DNA of 64,000 bases from Macquaria australasica (lineage: Eukaryota > Chordata > Actinopteri > Centrarchiformes > Percichthyidae): contig SEMN01000001.1 of NCBI GenBank assembly GCA_005408345.1, positions 3,162,001-3,226,000 on the forward strand, given 5' to 3'. Below the pieces are notes generated by a model. The model ran no database searches. It worked only from the letters and a program-made list of their open reading frames with translations, and had not been told where the DNA came from. Both the position numbers and the translations under genes were made by a program. This document shows, piece by piece, positions 44,001 through 57,977 of the stretch (its first letter is position 1; each line of letters begins with the position of its first letter).

Positions 44001-46267
44001 CAATACTCAACTTTAATTTGTTGAATTAATTCAATGGAAGATAGTAAGTTTAAATGTAACTCCTACATTGCATCTTTTGTAAAGATTAGAAAAACAAACT
44101 GAAGCTGAAGATACACAAGAGGAGAATATTCATTATTACAAAGTCCTTCCACTTAGTTATCAGTGTGCTTGCATCATTCATAAAATGACGAAGCATAAAA
44201 GCCTTAAATTGCCTGTTTTTGCAGCCTGTTAGAGCATAACTGAGATTAGAGGGAAATTGTCAATGAGGAGGATGCAGACTGCTTGCAGCAAGCCTGTTTA
44301 TATGGAGACATTAGAGATGCCAGCACAGACCATTTATCAAGTGCACACAAACCTGCTGCAGTCTATCACATTGTCTTCTACACAATACTAGCTGTTACCT
44401 GTCACACAATCTGTCCCATGATTTCACTTAATGTTCATGAATCAAACTGACAAACAGATTCAAGTCATCAAAGGGTTGCATTTATGAATGAACAGGTTTT
44501 ATTGCTTTAAATTGGTGTTTTCTAACAATCAAACATCTAGTTTGATATGAGTTCTCTCATATGTAGTGTGATCTATTTAATGTATTTTTTCCTACACTCA
44601 CATTTTGCAAGTCACAAACAGATATTACCCCCTTTTTTTTAAACGGGGCAAAAATATTCCACAAGATCCTCCATTAGAGGGAGCTAATGGTACATATGTA
44701 CAGTACTGAATATGCTTTCCATCAGTCTAACTTGGTCTTCACTATCATCATGTCTGTGCTATGGTGTAGTCAGCTCTGGTGGCGAAATGGAAAGGCTTAT
44801 ATTACTGAGGTGTGTGATTGAGATAAGTCTAAGGGAAAACGTGTAAATATACAGCATCCCACTGCTCCTGCAATACAGTAAATGCATAATTCGTGTTCAT
44901 TTATTTATTTCAAAGCTATGGAGGAAAAATACTGTAGATGTTTTATTCATGAATGAAGAACAAATGCCTTTTGGGATTAATCTGCTTTTACAGATGGAAT
45001 GCACACTGCTGAAATTCCTTTTTGTAAAACTAACAAGAGCCATGATGGATGATTGGATAAATCTTCACGAGACAACTGGATTCTTTATGGACAACAACAT
45101 TCACAATGTCTGCCTGTTTAATTATTTCCAGACATGTACAGACATATCCCTATGGTCATAGTATACACTGCATACTGTAATACATAAACACAGTTCATTA
45201 TCACTACACTGTGTTGTACTGTCTGAATTTTAACAAGATCACTCATACTGTAAATGTGTAAAAAAGGGGGAAAAACACAATAGCCTCAAATTTTGAGCTT
45301 CAATATCACAAAAGACAATTTTTCATTTCTGTCTATTGTCATCAAAATAGGTCTGATGGCTTTCACAACGTTTCTCACTTTTGTCTGACATAATGAACAT
45401 AATATTTTTAAGAAGCAAAAAGTTTTAATCTAACATTATGAGAGCTGCAAATGATGTGCAATTCATTCCCTTGTTCCATGTATTGGAGATACTGTAGGTG
45501 TGTTTTGGATTGGCTACAACACCTGTTGTGTTTTCTTCAAAGCACTGATTATTTTCCACCTGGAAATGCAACATATGAATGAAACCACAATGTTGTTATG
45601 TGATTCAGAAATGTTAAATGCATGGGAAACAGCTCGTCAAAGCCGTCTGTCTCCCTCTATAGATGGTCCTCACCCTGTGAGCTCAGTGAGTCACGTTGCA
45701 CCGTAGTGGCACCACAGCTCCTCACTGTCCTGGTTTCATTCTGTCGAATTATTATATAATTTTAACTGGAACAGCAGGGTGACCTCCAGCAACTAGTTTA
45801 GGGAGAAAGAAAGATAAGAAAAGGGACGGGAGAGATAGAGCAAGAGAAAGAGCCACAACAGAAATAGCATAGTTGTCCTTGGGAGATGACTCAAAAAAGT
45901 GGTTGGGGGGATATAAATATCTTTTAGTAGGTCGCATTGACCGGACTATAACCCGCTGGTACTGGTGGCTGTAGACTGCAGCAAACTTTCTTCTTTGTTG
46001 TTCAAATACAGCTTCAGTTGGCTTGGGAAGTTGGGGGGCAAACATGATACAAGATAATGATGATGTTTTGTAGTGACTTGCATATTTCACATCTGCCACA
46101 TGGCAAACACAGACCCAGATAAGCTGCTGTGTTTACAGAGCAGTCTCATAAAGATTGAGTTGAGTCTATAGTTAGAACAGTCGCTGCATCTTTAAGTCAG
46201 CCAACCTGTCACTTCAGATCAGTTCAGTCATCTCTGTCATTGTATTGGTTGATTTACACAAAGTGTG
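41021..46267. other. Intergenic DNA between ltbp3 and sptbn2, first part
   Basis: No coding exon, tRNA or known RNA gene recognised on either strand. The longest frames are about 70-115 codons and show no domain or splice support. A T-rich low-complexity stretch lies at about 41341-41397. Confidence 0.6.
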
Positions 46268-46355
46268 GAAAGAAAAGAGGGGAGCTGTTGAATTCAGAAA
46301 GGTGAGAGCATTTTCTTGCTTTTCTCCATTCAACAGCTCCCCTCCTTTTCTCTTC
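46268..46355 (+). other. Long imperfect hairpin, pre-miRNA-like or tiny palindromic element
   Basis: The 15-mer GGGGAGCTGTTGAAT (46279-46293) is exactly complementary to 46328-46342. After a 2x2 mismatch the helix continues for 10 pairs (46296-46305 with 46316-46325, including G-U pairs), closing on a 10-base loop. Below the 15-mer another 11 or so pairs form with two one-base bulges. In total about 36 paired positions in 88 bases. The size, small loop and internal mismatches suit a miRNA precursor on either strand, but a short inverted-repeat transposon relic is equally possible. It matches no miRNA I remember. Confidence 0.5.
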
Positions 46356-47040
46356 ATGAGCAGTATTACCTGCTTGGGAAGCCTTTTTCTACTTGTGGAT
46401 TCCTGGAAACACAGTGGTTGATTTATAGACTGCACTTACTAAAGATTTTCTACGAAAGCCATTGCTGACCAAAAAAGCAGCTAGAACTGATAACACAGGA
46501 AATCTCTTAAATACATTTTAGGATTTTAACAACAAACAAAGTGTCACAAACAATTTGAACTATAGCTTTTCTTTGAGACAAATGAGAAGTGAAGCTTATC
46601 TGCCTTATCGAGGAAAGATTTCCACGCCTGGCCAACTTTGGAAGAAGAATCGCTATCAGAGCATCAGAGGTGTTGCTTATAAGGTAACAAACCCAGCAGG
46701 GAGGCCTTGTAGGGAGGAAGTACATCTGCTAAAATAAAGTAGCATGTAAAGATGATTTATACTCTCTAAAACAGGGCTTAGAACTAAAATCTACTGCTTA
46801 TAAGTAAATCTTTGAAGTACTGTATGTTAGTGATTGTGATGCACCAGGTTATGTGTTTACTCTGCTGCTCCAGGTCACAGAGACCTGTTTGATGTATCTG
46901 TAGTAAACTCTCATTGTGCTGCTTTCATCTTGTGTCTCTTCCTGCCTCAGACACTTTATTAAGGTCAGCACAGAGACCCCCTCTATTACCCAGAAGTGGA
47001 GTCATGTGATTGAGCTTTAAAGTTGGGAATATCAGTCACT

Positions 47041-47103
<63 letters not shown>

Positions 47104-49990
47104 TGCTGGGGGAAAAAAAAAACAGTCCACCCGGCTGTGAAGCTATATGGTCACACCAACTTACCAAACACAAGCCCCCAACTCCACCCTGGTCACCGCA
47201 CGCACCAATGATGACCCCACCCACCCAGGTCTCGTCTATAGTGACCAGACAGAGGGGGGGTTTAGCTCAAACTGCTGCAATCTGCAGAAAGCACTGTGCT
47301 GGACACACTCTGGCAGCCAGTGGCAGCCTTATATCCTGCACTCAGCTCTTTCCCTTTGTCACGGTGGATTGTGGATGAGCTCTCTGCTGGGGTGTGGGTC
47401 TGTGAGCAGGGGTGGGGACTGGGGCTGGGGGCGTAAATAGGTTGTGAGTGTGTGCGTGCTATCAATGCTGACACACATGCGCACAGCTCAAATTATTTTT
47501 GAAGCCCTGGGGCTTTCTTTTAGCCTTAAACACATACAGCATCTGGACAGAGAGTCTGGTAAAGTAAAATGTAAATCCACCTCAACTCGAGTTTTTCCAC
47601 TTTTAAAAAGGAGAGGTTGTACCAGGCCGATATAAGTCCATGTAAGGTCTTTTAAAGAGAATACATTTTTAATGTGTATTGCACAGATGATAACAGCTAC
47701 AAGGGGCTTTTTTGTGCAGTCAGGCTTTAGAGGCCGCCAATAAAACAATTTTGGATAAAACAATGAGACAATTAGATAAACAAAATGTCAGATATGAATT
47801 AAAATCTCAATGAAGAGTAAATGAGGTAAATATAAAATTAAAGCATGTAAAAATATATGTAAAAAGTCATTCTATCATAATGTATAAATAATAGGTACCA
47901 GCGACTAACTGAAATATACAGCTGAGTATTGTCAGCTTAGCAATAAAATTTGTTTATGCTAACATATAATAGTATGATAGTTAACTTCAACCTTTTGAGT
48001 GTTTTCAATGTTTGGATTTAAAATGGTTTTAGCTGGGTTATGTCATCTTATGTGGAAGAGTCACGTCATATCACTGAATACAGTGGTAGAGAGTTGAAAG
48101 TCAGCACTTATGTGATGTTTTTATCAATTTTAATTAATCGTTTACAAGAACAGAACTGGAAAATGTTTTCAACAGTTGGGCTTCATTAGTGTTATTAAGC
48201 TCTCTAAGGCACAAATTGACTGAATGTAGAAGAAAAGCCTTGTTAAATACTTACATTGCATTGCATTCCATAACAAAACATCCTTTAAGACAAAATCCCA
48301 AAATTTCAGTTAAAATAAGTCTTTGAAAAATATTATTCAACCTTAATGTAATCAGGGTTGTTTCTCTGAGAGCATCTTCCCCCTTTTTAGGAATGCCCTG
48401 ATCACAGTTACACACATTCACACCTGTAAACTACACATAACAACCACAATCTGATCTGCTGGCCACTGAGCAGCCTCGCAGGAGCAGTTGGGGGTTAAGA
48501 GTCTTGCTCAACAGCCTCTCATCAGAGACATGGCCTCATTTTATGTTATCAAGCTTAGATATAAAGTTTTCTTTCATAAATCTAGCTGATATGGCTTCAA
48601 ATCTAAGAAAAACTATTTTAATCAAAACCAAAATCAGTGTGTTTCAGTTCGACAAAGTCCCCATTTAAACCAGTGAAATCCTTCCTCACCTTAGCTCAAC
48701 TGTCCATCAACCCCACCGAAATAAGACTGTTGAGTCAAGTGTTTAGTGCAATACAAATTTTGAACATGTGACAAATTTGCTGAAATATGTTGATAGTGCA
48801 AATCAATAGCAACCATTGATGTTATAGCTGCAGTTGAAAAGGTCCTGCCCACTGGGAAAGCTTCACCTACAATAATACATTCACAGCAAAAATACAAAAT
48901 ACTGGAACTAGACTAACAACACAGCAGAACTTTTTCATTACCACTAACTGCTTACAATGAACAGCATGCTATTTTCCAAACTGCTCAGCCCTCCCTACGA
49001 GACCCATCATCCCATAAAGCCCTCACCACTACCACTTTGTTGGTTCAGCTACACCCATACTCACAGATACACACCCTATAGAGAGACAGACACAGAGCAG
49101 ACAGAGAACACAAAAATAATAAGGTGTTGGAGTTTGGGTGCCTTCTTTAGCGCCTGTTTACAGGCCACCAACGTGAATGAGTCCCACCCTAGAGTCTGGA
49201 TCTTTTCTAACTGCAATAACCATCAAATCACTGCTCACATTACTATACTATGAAACAGAGAAAGACACTTATCCTGGTCTTGAGCGTCTCTTGCATGAGG
49301 ATCTTCCGGTGGCTTTATGAATAACCCAGATCTCGATGTCACACACCAACCAGATGCTGCATAGTGTCTCAGGAATAATTTAGTGCAACAGCAGTTCTCA
49401 GAGATAAAATACTAAAGGGAATGGAGGAAATCCTGACCGAAAAGATGTGGTGTACGTGGGTTTATGATTTCAAAAAATAATTTTGACTCAATAAAACGTG
49501 CTGATATGGGTGAGACATTTCAATGGATCACTATAATGCAATCCTGCAGTATGATGTATGGATATAGTAAGATATACTCGACAACTCGACAATTACTGTT
49601 GTAATGACATTGATGAGGTGAATCCAAGGAAAATACATCATCTTATATTGATTCCCCCTTTTAATAAATCCTCACCAGTTACAAAGGAGATAGTTACAAC
49701 TTGAAGGTTTGGGATGCTTAAATGGGCTGCAACCCCATGTGGAATGAAGGTGATGCATTCAAAGTAAGTCATACGCTTATATAATTTCCTCATTAAATGC
49801 ATTAACTGATTGCAAGACTACATATCATTTCTTGACATACGAAATTGAATGGTGTGCGAATGTGAAGGCTTTCAGTTTTAGCACCAGGGACAGCACCAGA
49901 TACTGAGCGTCTCCTTCTCTCGGTGTTATTGTTGGGAATACTGAAAATGTGCACTGTGTTTCCCATGTGACTGTGAAGGGTCAGCACCCA
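46356..49990. other. Intergenic DNA between ltbp3 and sptbn2, second part
   Basis: No exon recognised. Contains the (CA)n run at 47044-47101, followed by about 300 bases of higher GC content (47120-47440) with open frames but no recognisable product, then AT-rich DNA up to the GC-rich region near 50 kb. Confidence 0.6.
47044..47101 (+). repeat. (CA)n microsatellite, about 28 units
   Basis: The longest pure dinucleotide run in the window. It should be highly polymorphic. Confidence 0.97.
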
Positions 49991-50039
49991 CACACATCCA
50001 CCCACAACTCCCCCCCCCCCTAACTACCACCACCACGTC

Positions 50040-50508
50040 CACTTTTCTTTCTTCTCCCTGTTAAACGGGGGCACAGGGACCGGGAGTGAGTGAGGTACGG
50101 ACGGCCCTTCGGATGCTCGGCCGCGGGGGGGGAAGAAGCTGCTGCGGATATCCGTCTCATACCTGCCTCAAAACGGGCTCTCCTCATCGCCTATTTTTTT
50201 TTTCTTCCCCGCTGACCGTTTTGTGTGAAAGCTAGATAAAAAAAAAAAGAGAGCCTGGTTTGGTTTCGTAACGCGCTGCACTGGTAGCAGCGCGGAGGGA
50301 AAGATATATTTTTTCCCCCCGAGGATGCGGATTTAACGGAAAGACATGATGTGTGTCACCTGGGATTTTTAACCGTTAAAATTCGAATTAGCTTAGTCGC
50401 ACGCGTCGGTAGCCAAGGGAGATATCGTTCATGTCTGGTGAAATATCGCACATAGTGACGCGGTAGTAATAATATCGACAGCCACTGTAACAGAAGACAA
50501 AATAAGGG
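50040..50508 (+). promoter_or_regulatory. sptbn2: Probable CpG-rich promoter and non-coding first exon of sptbn2
   Basis: A local rise in GC and CpG content (GGCCGCGGGG near 50120, CGCACGCGTCGG near 50399) within AT-rich DNA suggests a promoter and 5' UTR. A good donor, GTAAGC, lies at 50509; others (GTGAGT at 50086) are possible. Because the first sptbn2 coding exon has a splice acceptor 10 bases before its ATG, an upstream leader exon must exist, and this is the best candidate on the plus strand. Confidence 0.4.
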
Positions 50509-53103
50509 GTAAGCGTGATTTATTTTTGTCTTTTCATCCTCCACCACCAGTAGGCTACCCACTGATATCAAAGCTAATGAGAGAGGGGAGTCTGTGATAT
50601 TCAGGTGACTGCTGTTAGCTTGCCACTGCTATTAGCTGCCCAAGCCAACAGATAACGTTATCGTATCGCAGCTAATGCCGTTTTTGAAACACTGAAAGAG
50701 ATGTTGGTTAAAATAAACCCATCTGTCATTCTGGTATGTTAGCTGCCTGGTTGAGAAGTGTATCTGGCTGCAACGCCTTGTGTTAGTCATTGGGAGCCAT
50801 CTCTCTGTATGTCTGCCTCCTCTTGCCTTTGTTTGAGTCGATGTCAAACGCAGCCACATTTCATCTGCGTGTTCTGTACAACCAGCCTGTGGATCTTTGA
50901 TTCAGCATCTGCTATTAAACCAACCGAGCGTTGTTGCCTGCCTGATAGCCAGGTTATTATCGGTGTCTGACCAAGATGTGGTATAGTGCTGGGATCTTGT
51001 AAAGCTGCAGTTTTTGCTTTCGACATTGTGGGCTGTGTGGTTATGTTATGATGGGACTGAGATTTATACTGCGTGCCTGGCCTAGACTGTGAGTCATAGC
51101 AGGGATGCATCAGGTAAAAGTATGTTAAAAGGTGGGATTTCAAGCAAGAGATCATTGAAAACAATACAAGTGTACGTTTAAGAATTTTAAGGCAATACCT
51201 CTTATTTTGCAGATATTGAGAGCTGACATTTGCCGGCTACCACGTGTAGAAGCATGTTTCATGGCCCAGAGACATCAGCCCACTGAAAAAATAGTTATCT
51301 TGACAGAAATGAAAACCACATGGGCGTGCATAATAATGAAAGGAACTTTTAAATCATCATTCTTGTTGAGCCATTTGAGATTTTAGGTTTTTGTATACGT
51401 GATTGAGAGTAGTTATTGGTGATGAAGGGTTATATTATAGGATGGTTGATTTAATTTTTGATTGTTTTCTGAAATCTGTAGGTGAAATCAGAGAAAGAAG
51501 GCTGAAAGGAAGAGACACTGTAGAACGAAACTGTCCAGTAAGGAGTAGGGGAATAAGTGGGAAGCACCTCTTACATGCAAAGGGTTGACCGACTTGTTGA
51601 AAAACATCTACATTGATGGCATTTAACTGCTGTTCTTGGCTAAAACACATACCAGCTGATCAGGCAATGGTTTGGTGTTTTTAAAGGACACTTTGGTATG
51701 AGCCATGGCTGTTTTGTGGAACCAAACATATATCCTCTCCTTTACAGGATGCACATTACTATCTTATGTCAGTTGTTCTCAATGCAACACGTCTCAGGTT
51801 TTCAGCCCACTTTATATTCAGTGACTGATTTACACATTGATTGCAAGCTGAATGCAATACATTGCAGCCATCTAGAAGGAGGGATAGATAGCCAGGGGTT
51901 AATTCTGTTACGTTTAAAATGCCTCCTTCTCCCCCTCATTTCCTTTGTGGCCAGGAAATTGGTTTATGGAAGACTAGATTTGACAAAATGATATCAATTA
52001 AATTGATTTCTAAGTATAGACCCATGTCTAATTTGAGTGGACTACATTAGCAATAGTAAAAAGATATGTGGATACAATATCAACACTATGATATCAAACA
52101 ACATATTTCCTGGTATTTTAGCTATGTTGTGATATTCTGTAGCTCAAATGTTTTCTTTTTCTGATATTAAGGGCTGTGTTATAGCTAACATTTTCATAAT
52201 TTCCATAATCATATATTATTACTATTAGGCAAGCTTGAGTAAAAAAAAAAGAATCCTTCTATATTCTTGGTCATCATATCCACATTGCTACATTTCTTTT
52301 AAGAGACTGTATCACTTACATGTAGTTTAGACTGGATTTTCTAAAAAATAACCAATAGCCATGCCCATAATATTATTACAGCATTAATATGGCCATTGGT
52401 TGTACTAAGTGTTCAAAAGAGTTTCTGTTGAAATTTTCAAGATTTCTCACCCATATTGTTTTGTCACATTCATTGTGAAGTAGAAGCCAATTTATCTTTC
52501 CATAGACAGATTTCATTTTTCAAATTATTCACAGATCAGCCATTTTTAATTATGTGTAAAACATGTATGTAAACTTTAACTTCCAGTAGATTTAAAATAA
52601 TACGAAGCTAATCTATCTGGTTACTCTAAAGACAATAAATTATTCTTTTATTAAATACATGTGTTAAATTTACACAAAATTCCCCACAGAGAAGCCAGGG
52701 CTTGTTTCAGTAAGCTTGGAAAGGTACCACCAGAGGGCGACGTGATGACTTTCCTCTTCCTGTTTACCTTGTTGAAATGATGCTCATCATGGAGCATTGT
52801 CTGCAGGCAGCATTTGGTGTGAGGTTGAAGCAGGCCACATACAGTATGTTTAATAATCAACGACATCCCTGTGGAGCTGTGGCTGAAATCTAGCCGCAGA
52901 GGCCTGCTGTAATATGACTAAACACCAAATGTGGAAATTACAAGGAAAATAACACTGTGTAATTGTGCATCAAAACACACAGTGTGCTTGGAATGATTTA
53001 TTGCCCATTGTGCTTCTTTGTCTCTTTTATGGCTTATCCAGGCTTCCTCTGCATACATCAGCCATTAGTATCCTTCCTTCAGATTTTTATGGATAAACTG
53101 CCA

Positions 53104-53110
<7 letters not shown>

Positions 53111-53154
<44 letters not shown>
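53111..53154 (+). repeat. (CA)n microsatellite
   Basis: About 22 AC units in the presumed sptbn2 first intron. Confidence 0.95.
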
Positions 53155-53156
<2 letters not shown>

Positions 53157-56100
53157 AACTGAATCTGCCTGTGATGAGTAATACAAGCGCATTTAATGCC
53201 TGTATGCAATAAACTTGCAGAGAATATGTGCAGACGTATCAAATATATCCATATTAGCAGCTCATGGCGCCATCCATGCTGGCCTATTAGACTACAGTAT
53301 TACTTAAAATATTTTTTTGTATGAGTTTAAAAAATGTCTTTTTCAAATGTATTGATCAGCTAATTCATTGCAGCTTTACAAGATTAGCACTTACTTGCAG
53401 AGCAGGTGTTGTGTGTTGCTGTGATAGAAGTTTGCTCTGTTATTGTATATAAGTAGAAAATGCTTAGTGATACAGTTAGTACTGTGCATATAGTGTTCCC
53501 AGGAAGAACCAAACTAGATAAAATGCACCAACATCCTTCTTTTAGAATATATATAGTGTTTGTTGATAATTCTTGGCTCAAAGAATCCTAGTGAGATCAC
53601 GCCTTGTTATTGTGTTCGTGACCACAGGTTGAAATAACTGTAGAGGCTTTCTGATAAGAGACAGACGGGTTGTGATGATAGATGGATGAGATATGGCTGT
53701 TAGCTGACTGGATGGCTGGCTAGATGAACAGCGTTCAACAATGGAATGGGGCCGTGAATGTGGGCCCCCCATAGTGCTGATTCTCAAAATCCCCCTCGAA
53801 CAAGCTTTTTTTTCAGTTCCTGCCATTCACACGTTCATTGTGCTGCATTGAACCATGTCACAAACCCAGCGTACGCCTAGTGTTGCTTTCTGATGGGCGG
53901 TTCTTCATTTAACATTTCATTTTTTAAGGCCTGTATACTACAGCACCTGAAAGTACAGTGGGTAGTTTAGTATTGGTAGTTGTGCTTTTTTCCACATTTA
54001 TCCAATCTTTTACATGTGATTGTGTCAAATGTAAAGCCCCCTGAAAGCAAGGCTGTTGGCATGTGTGCCCTGTGTTGTGAGGCCAGAAAATGACATTGAT
54101 GATGACTTGAAGTCAAAATGATTGTTTTTTTGTAATCAGTTGCCATGAAATAAACAATTGAAGAGGCGTTTGGCACTTGGCACTCCAATCATTAACTATG
54201 CAAGAGCTTTAACTGTTGAACAGAAAATAGACACAAAGCTTTGGAATAATAAAATGCATATAATAATAAAAGAAACATATTTACAATATTTAGTATTCTG
54301 TAAAACATACTCTTCTGGGGGACCAGAAAATCCAATAACCCACGGGGTTATTAAATATTTTTGATGCTGTTTTAACTTTGATCCTGAAAACCTGTCATTC
54401 TGGATATACATTTTAAAAAGCAGGTAATCAGCATCAATATTACAGCATCTTTAAAATGAAGCGATGCAGTATGTAGATAATCAGAATTGGCTTCATAAAA
54501 ATGTAACTTATTTTGTGTAACATGAGATATATTTTTATCTTAAAACCCACTGAGGCCAAATAAACTGAAGAACTGTCCTCAACAACTGTATCATCTGCAT
54601 ATAATATACATTTAGGTTTTTAGGAGAGCTGTGTCATTAATATAAATGGCAAATTAATATGCATCCATAATTACACAGTAGCCAATGAGTAAAGTTGACC
54701 AAAAGGAATTTTGGTGCTTTAATAGCATTTACATTCCAGAGAAAAACATAGTTGGCATGCAGTTTTCTGCCCATACTACGAGCTTTAAATCACTTGTGTC
54801 CAGCTTTCCATGATAATTATTTTACAAACCACTGTATAGAATTATTATACTTCACAGCTGATTGTTGCAATGGTCTGCACTAACCTCAAATTGCATTCCT
54901 CTTTGTCTATACTAACTGAAATAAATTATATTCATATTACTGGTGAAATTAGTTTGCTAATGTTCCCTTGGAAAGATTGGAAATACTAGCCATGTCTGAT
55001 ACGAATCTGACCCCATTTAAACCCAATGCCTTGTGGCTCAGGCTTGTAGGCTACATAACCAATAGAGAGTGACAGTATGATAACTGTATTGCACTGCATA
55101 ACACACAACAGTTGCAATCACAAACACTGCTAAATGCTCACTAGTTCAGGGAGAGGGCAGTCTACTCATCTCCTCTATTTTTAATAATGTCAGAAAAGTA
55201 GAGAGGGAAAAAGAATAAGGGCATTACAGCAGGGGCACACATGACAGCAGCCAGAAGCCGGGCATGGCCACACAACCAAGGAAAACATGCTGGGTATTTA
55301 TGGCACCTCATGTACTATTAAAGCTATATTTACAGTATACTCTTCATTAATAAATTCATCGTTTTTAAAGACATTGGAAGGACTTTGTTTTATGTTCACT
55401 GTCTCTTGCAGGGGCAGACTTTCATGCAGAGGCAGAAATTCTGAACAGTTGTTGCACCTGTGCTTCACAGGGTCACAAACTGTTGCACACCCCTCAGGAA
55501 TCTGAAAGTGCAACATCTCACTGCCAATTCAATATAGAGCTGTGCTAAGCAATTCTAACATTTCTGATTTTGATCTCGCCAGTATTTGACTATTTGAATA
55601 CTCCTAAAAAAGGAATTATTTGCAATGAACTACCTCTAAACACAACGAATACCATCCATTGTTCATGTTCAATTTGTTAATCTAAGCATTTTTGAAATTA
55701 CAGTTAAAAACTGCAGTATCTTAGTGCTGCAAGACTGCCTTTTGACTAGTGAACATGTTTTTACCAAAGGTTGCAATTTGCTAAATGAATGCTCACAAGC
55801 TCATTACTACTTCAAGCAGCAGCTGTTTTACACCACCACTATTGAGAGCATCAGGCTGGCGATTTAAATGGGGTCTCAGACCTTTAATGCATGTTATCCT
55901 CCAGTCTATCCCAATATTTCCTGTTTTCTTCTCCTGTTAACTGGTACTAAATGAACATATTTGATCAAATTGTTGAAGTAATCATGGAGTCACTGGTATT
56001 AATAAACTGTATCAAACTCCAGAAGACAGGCATTATGAAGCTGAAGGAATATTGCACCTAGGAAAAGAAAAGGATGCAAAACCCAAAATATTAAGCACCT

Positions 56101-57957
56101 CTGATAGAAAGGTTAAAAAACCTCCACCACACATGCACATAGACTGTTGATGTTGGTGCATTAGGATTTGTGGGGATCAGTGGATGGTTTGAGAACAGTT
56201 TATGAAAATGCAAGTGCAAAATGAGTGTTTCTGGGGTTCTACTGTAGTTTCATATGTAGGTCCATATTCATGTCTATATTGAATGATCTTATTGGTGGGA
56301 GATATTTTATATTGTCCATGAAGTGGTAACGCTTCTTGAGTTGTTTTAGGCTTTGTTTCTTATAAACCTTTCAATCAACCATGCACCAGCATCACCACAC
56401 ACACATGCACACGCACAGAGGAGCAGACCTGTAGGCATGCTGACAGTGCTTACGCTAGCACTTGGTCTTGTGTGCTTTAAAATGGCAAGAACCAATCCAT
56501 GGTGGATTAGCCCGATCTGCATGAATATTTCATTCGCTGATGTTTTTTAATTTGGATTTCTGGCAGTGCCGGAGATTGATGCTGCTACGGTGACTTCCAG
56601 CCAAACGCACTTGAAAGCAGAGGCTAAGCTCAAGACTCATTCAGCAAAAGAAGCAGCAACCACTATAACTTTTGTCTTGCTTTGTCCACGCTGTGGTAGT
56701 TCTGAATCTAAAAGTGATAAAAGTAGTCTTGTTATAAATGGGCTAATGCTTTGGAAGGGCCACACTTGTTATTCCTGATTGTTTACTCATGTCAGTCATT
56801 GACAGAGGCAAGCAAGCGCTGCTCGTCTCACCCACTAACCTGTGATGTGCCAATGCTTCACAGAAGAATCATTGAAAAAGATTGGTAAGAAGATTGAGGG
56901 CATAAAGGATGCATGGTTTACTTCTAAAATTTCATTCATATAATAAGATGAGATGACATGGATGTGAGATGTAGGACGGACATTGTTTACAAACCAGACG
57001 CTCCTTCATTGTCCATGGAGTTGTAGCTAAAGGATATAACAGTAGCTCAGTATGATGTCATGTGAAGTCCTGCTTTTCTCATTTCTCGACTTCTGAGAAA
57101 GTTGTAAATGTTAAACTGATTTTGATTAAATTGTTCCAGATTATATGGATATGTATGAATTCTTGAAGGGAATGGCTGCCTTTGCAGCAAAAGAGAAAAT
57201 TTGCCACAAAGGTTTTATTCTTATTGATTGTATTTAAATATGGTGTGATTTGATTATGAATATGATTTCCTGACAGCTGAAAAACAATTCTATATATTTC
57301 CTATTAATATAATGACATAAGGCATTTAGATTTATACTTAAAAAAAGAAGCAATATAGCATTCCAAAAATAAGAAAAGAAATCATCCCTTTTAAATAAAA
57401 CATGTACCATTGTGCTGTATATAGAGCTGGTGCTCAAAACCTAAGTAAATTGTTTATGTCCATGTGTAGAGGGCATGCTGGCCGCTTGAGTGTTTGATGA
57501 ATGTGATGCTACAGGTCAACAAAGGACCTCTGCTGTCCTATTCAGCAGGGCATTCAGGCCAGGATCAGCAGCCTGTGGAGGGGCCTCTGATGCACATGTG
57601 CCTCTGGCTGCCTCATCTCTGCAAACAGGAAAGGCTTGAACGGCTGGCCCCAACTCTCTGCTGACTCCTCCATTGTATGGGGCCAGTTTGGCGGGGCAGG
57701 CTTTGTGCACTGCCTTTTGGGATCTGCCTCCCCGCCCGCCAGGCTCATCTGAGTATCACAGCAGGCTGATTTGGGGCAGCGCAGAGGTGCCACCTCAGCT
57801 TGAACTCATTAAAATGTGTTTAGCTCTTGGCTGCTTTACAGTCATAATGATATGTTTTCAGTAAAATATTTAAAACTTGTGTATTTTGAATACTAGTATC
57901 ATATTGTGGCTTTTGGTTTTGGAGTTGTATGGCAAGGCTTCTTTGTTTGGCATTACA

Positions 57958-57977
57958 GTGTGTGTGTGTGTGTGTGT
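57958..57977 (+). repeat. (GT)n microsatellite
   Basis: A short run of about 10 GT units. Confidence 0.85.

Noticed and set aside
47010..47378. Open frames through the (CA)n repeat
   Set aside because: Dinucleotide repeats give long open frames by nature (Thr-His or Cys-Val runs); no evidence of coding.
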